Position numbers and translations under genes: made by a program. Shown piece after piece: positions 61,505 to 64,000 of a DNA stretch of 64,000 nucleotides. Position 1 is the stretch's first letter. The number at the start of each line of letters is the position of its first letter. The DNA is from VXRD01 sp965232265 (GTDB lineage: Bacteria; Latescibacterota; UBA2968): the NCBI GenBank assembly GCA_965232265.1, contig CBDDPH010000002.1:744001-808000 (forward strand), written 5' to 3'. The notes beneath the pieces are model-generated. The model was not told the origin of the DNA and made no database searches. It was given only the letters and a program-made list of their open reading frames with translations.

Positions 61505-64000
61505 ATGAATTTTCACAAAACAATTGGCTTTTTGGCGACTCTATTGCTGATGGTTGGGCTTGGGGCGCCAGATAGTTTCGCACAAACAATGACGGTCTCT
61601 AACGTTTCGCCATCTACCATAAGAGAGGGCCAAACCAGGAATGTGACTGTGACCGTGCAATTGAGCACAGCACCGGCTGCAGGTACGACTGTGGCAGTAG
61701 ATGTGGGCTTTCCCCGCCGCTGAGTTCCCCATGGGTGCTCATCTCACGGCGTCCCATACGCCTGCTGGTGGTACTAAAACAGCTGGTTTTCCAACCATTA
61801 ATATAGTTGGGCCGGCGACAAGTAACACAGCCACAGCGTTGTAACAGCATTAGAGAATGCACTCACTGATACGGAAACGCTTGCCTCGGCGGCGGCGGCT
61901 GATAGCCTTTATCATCATCCCCGGAATAAAGAGATAAGCTTCTTGCTTACGGTATCGGAATCACCCGAAGGTTTTACTCCGACTCAGGCAACGACGGGTA
62001 ACAAGATGATTACCGTACGCGAAGATGATTCCCCCTTGGGGACGATCACGCTCACTTCCAGTCCGACCAGTGTGAGTAAGGATGGTAGCGGATCGGTGAC
62101 TTTAACAGCGAAGATCGTGCTGGCAAGCCCAACCACGCCGAATCCGACTACGGCGGTGAGCGTGTCGATAGTAGGTAAATATGCCACGGGCACGGCCGAC
62201 GACCTTAGCGCGACAACGGATGTGACTGGCTTCGCGAAAAATAAGGATAAAGATCCTGCCACCACTTCTGCCGAAGCCAAAAACACGGCTGCCGTGACAA
62301 TAGCCGCAGAAGCAGAGAATGTGGTTACCTTTACGGCTTCGGCGCCAGGCTATATTTCGGGTACGCGTGCGGTTCCGGTCATAGATCGCGATGCCCAGGA
62401 TGTGGTTGGCTATCGCGTGGTTATGGTCAAACCCGCTGCGGCAGGTGGCTGGGCGAAAATAGGCAATGACCAGGTTATTGTTGATGTGATCCGCGTGGGT
62501 AGCGTGGCGTATCCCTGGACGGCGTTTGGTAGCATTCAGGTCGTGGTGCGCGATACGGCGCATGATAGCGGAGAAGCGACGCATGATATTAATCAGGTAA
62601 CTGCGGCAGATTTTAACAACGAAAACGGAACCATTACGTTTACCGAATCGGGAAACCGAGGTGACGTTATATGGCGCGGCAATGACACGATCCGGTTTGA
62701 GATTAAGATAACCGCACGTGGCAACAGCGATCCCGCGGCTGATGGTCAATACCATGGCGTGTATGCGGCAGTTACGTTCAACTATGGTAATGATGCGAGT
62801 TCCACACTCACAAACCTGCAGGATAAGACACCGGTCTATCCTTCTAATCCGAATATTATAGCGGAAGCGAATAGATATGTCGGTGATGGGAAGCTGGTAA
62901 AACTCGATAATCTCGCGCCTAAAGCTACTGCCATTGCTGCTGTTCGCGTTACGTCGGGAAGTGAAGTTGGTGCTAATATTAACGCGACAATTGGCGACGA
63001 GATTCGCGTAGCCGTCAAGGTGAGTGAGAACGTCATTTTCAGAGACAATAATTTGCAGATTCAGCTACAAAATAAAAATGGGGACATTGGGGATTTGAAT
63101 GGGCACAAATTCATAACCCGCCAGAGGCAGCCCGTAACGAAGTCCCAAAAGTTTACTGCGTCTCAAGTTATTGCTGCGTCTTCCGATTCATTGCGTCACA
63201 CTTGGAAGATAACGGAAGGGTTCTTCACTCTTACGCTCCAAGATTATGTAGCGGCTGTAGGACCCAAAGGCAGCAAGCATGATCTAAACAACCAGGAGGC
63301 GCAAGTTCGCGCAGGGATAGGGGATCAGGCTGGCAACTATGCATGGACTACCTGGACAACATTTGATGTGGATTCTCGCAAACCTGTTGTTTCCATCCTG
63401 TATCCATCTGCGAGTCCCCCCAGCCAGTTTGCTCATGCCAATAGCATGCACTTTACAGGGGCTATTGAGAATGAGGATCCCAGCTTGGATGTCCATCTCA
63501 ATCCGCTCAGGATCTTGGTGGATGAAGAGGTTTCGGCGCTCAAGGCTTTTGCAGCCGGAGCCGACACGTTATCTCTCTCTGTTGGTTCGGATATTGCAGG
63601 TGACTCAACACAGGTTTACGCCACGGTAGGTCTCAATTCGCCAGCCAAAGACGATGATGGCAATTTCAAGTCAACGGGTCAGGCTGGTACAGAGATAGAA
63701 CTGGTTATTTTGGCAACGGATCTGTTGGGCAACGAGACCAAAACCTCGATTTCTGGTGTCACGCACGATGCGGTGGCACCGACGATCACCGATTGGTTCC
63801 CAAAGACCAGTCTCCTCGAGAATAACACGATCAATAACGCCACGCGCCATCCGGTCATTACGGTGCCGGAAGCCGTAGATTCGGTTTCGGTTATTTACGA
63901 ACCCTCAAGCGGGGCTGATATTGTGACCAAGGGGGGCGCGCTGGCAAAGGGCGAACACCAGGTCGTGGTCACTAAAGATTTCGCGGCTAATCAGAACTAT
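61505..64000 (+). CDS. Large secreted protein with Ig-like/cadherin-like repeats (3' end outside window; two compensating indels)
   Basis: A signal peptide (MNFHKTIGFLATLLLMVGLG, cleavage near SFA-QT) is preceded by AGGAGG. The mature part begins MTVSNVSPSTIREGQTRNVT and, after two nearby indels (about 61715 and 61840), stays open in the original frame to the end of the window, over 830 residues in all. It consists of beta-rich Ser/Thr/Val segments (DDSPLGTITLTSSPTSVSKD; TAVSVSIVGKYATGTADD; VDSRKPVVSILYPSASPPSQ; THDAVAPTITDWFPKTSLLE) like Ig-like or Calx-beta domains. It is probably a surface or extracellular adhesin-like protein. The stretch 61722-61840 reads in the neighbouring frame (MGAHLTASHTPAGGTKTAGF). 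Confidence 0.75.

Overview
This 64-kb window is chromosomal DNA of a bacterium, about 55-60% G+C by eye, with an outer membrane: it encodes a DegP/HtrA protease, lipoproteins and a possible OMP-type C-terminus. A sulfatase with its formylglycine-generating enzyme, an enolase-superfamily enzyme, a very large secreted Ig-like protein and unusually dense dispersed palindromic repeats resemble uncultured FCB-type lineages such as Latescibacterota or Poribacteria. That placement is inference from gene content; there is no 16S gene in the window.

Layout. 1-3.9 kb: the end of an aldehyde dehydrogenase gene, facing an operon of an FAD-dependent oxidoreductase and a sulfatase. 3.9-15.9 kb: an accessory, rearranged zone with small ORFan genes, a HigB/HigA-type toxin-antitoxin pair, a Sel1-repeat gene, three versions of one internally repetitive small gene, and fragments of a PP2C phosphatase, an antitoxin and dnaB, with intact dnaB in the middle. 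15.9-23.3 kb: a WYL regulator, tRNA-Leu, the nfeD-floA membrane-microdomain pair, tRNA-Met, serS, and a 50-residue gene behind a textbook sigma-54 promoter. 22.4-33 kb: glycosyltransferases, large membrane proteins and a flippase for envelope polysaccharide or lipid-linked sugar. 33-39.2 kb: a histidine operon (hisG-hisD-hisC-enolase-like-hisB-HAD phosphatase) that runs on into the polysaccharide genes.

39.6-53.7 kb: a metallophosphoesterase, uvrC, a XerC/D recombinase, an M24 peptidase, an HtrA protease, long tandem arrays, a sigma-54 activator, a TPR protein of about 1300 residues and ispE. 53.8-57.7 kb: rplY, a membrane pyrophosphatase, and rpsF-rpsR-rplI. 57.9-64 kb: the formylglycine-generating enzyme, a GIY-YIG protein, a bifunctional-nuclease-domain protein, and the start of a giant secreted protein that leaves the window.

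Two features cut across the window. First, at least five families of dispersed palindromic or G/C-rich repeats fill most intergenic gaps; some supply stop codons to genes, and three lie in frame inside a TPR coding sequence. Second, several otherwise intact genes (hisC, uvrC, the TPR gene at three places, a glycosyltransferase, the Sel1 gene, the secreted protein) carry single-base frameshifts, many at homopolymers. This suggests sequencing or assembly error more than true gene death, and each such gene is annotated over its full reconstructed length.
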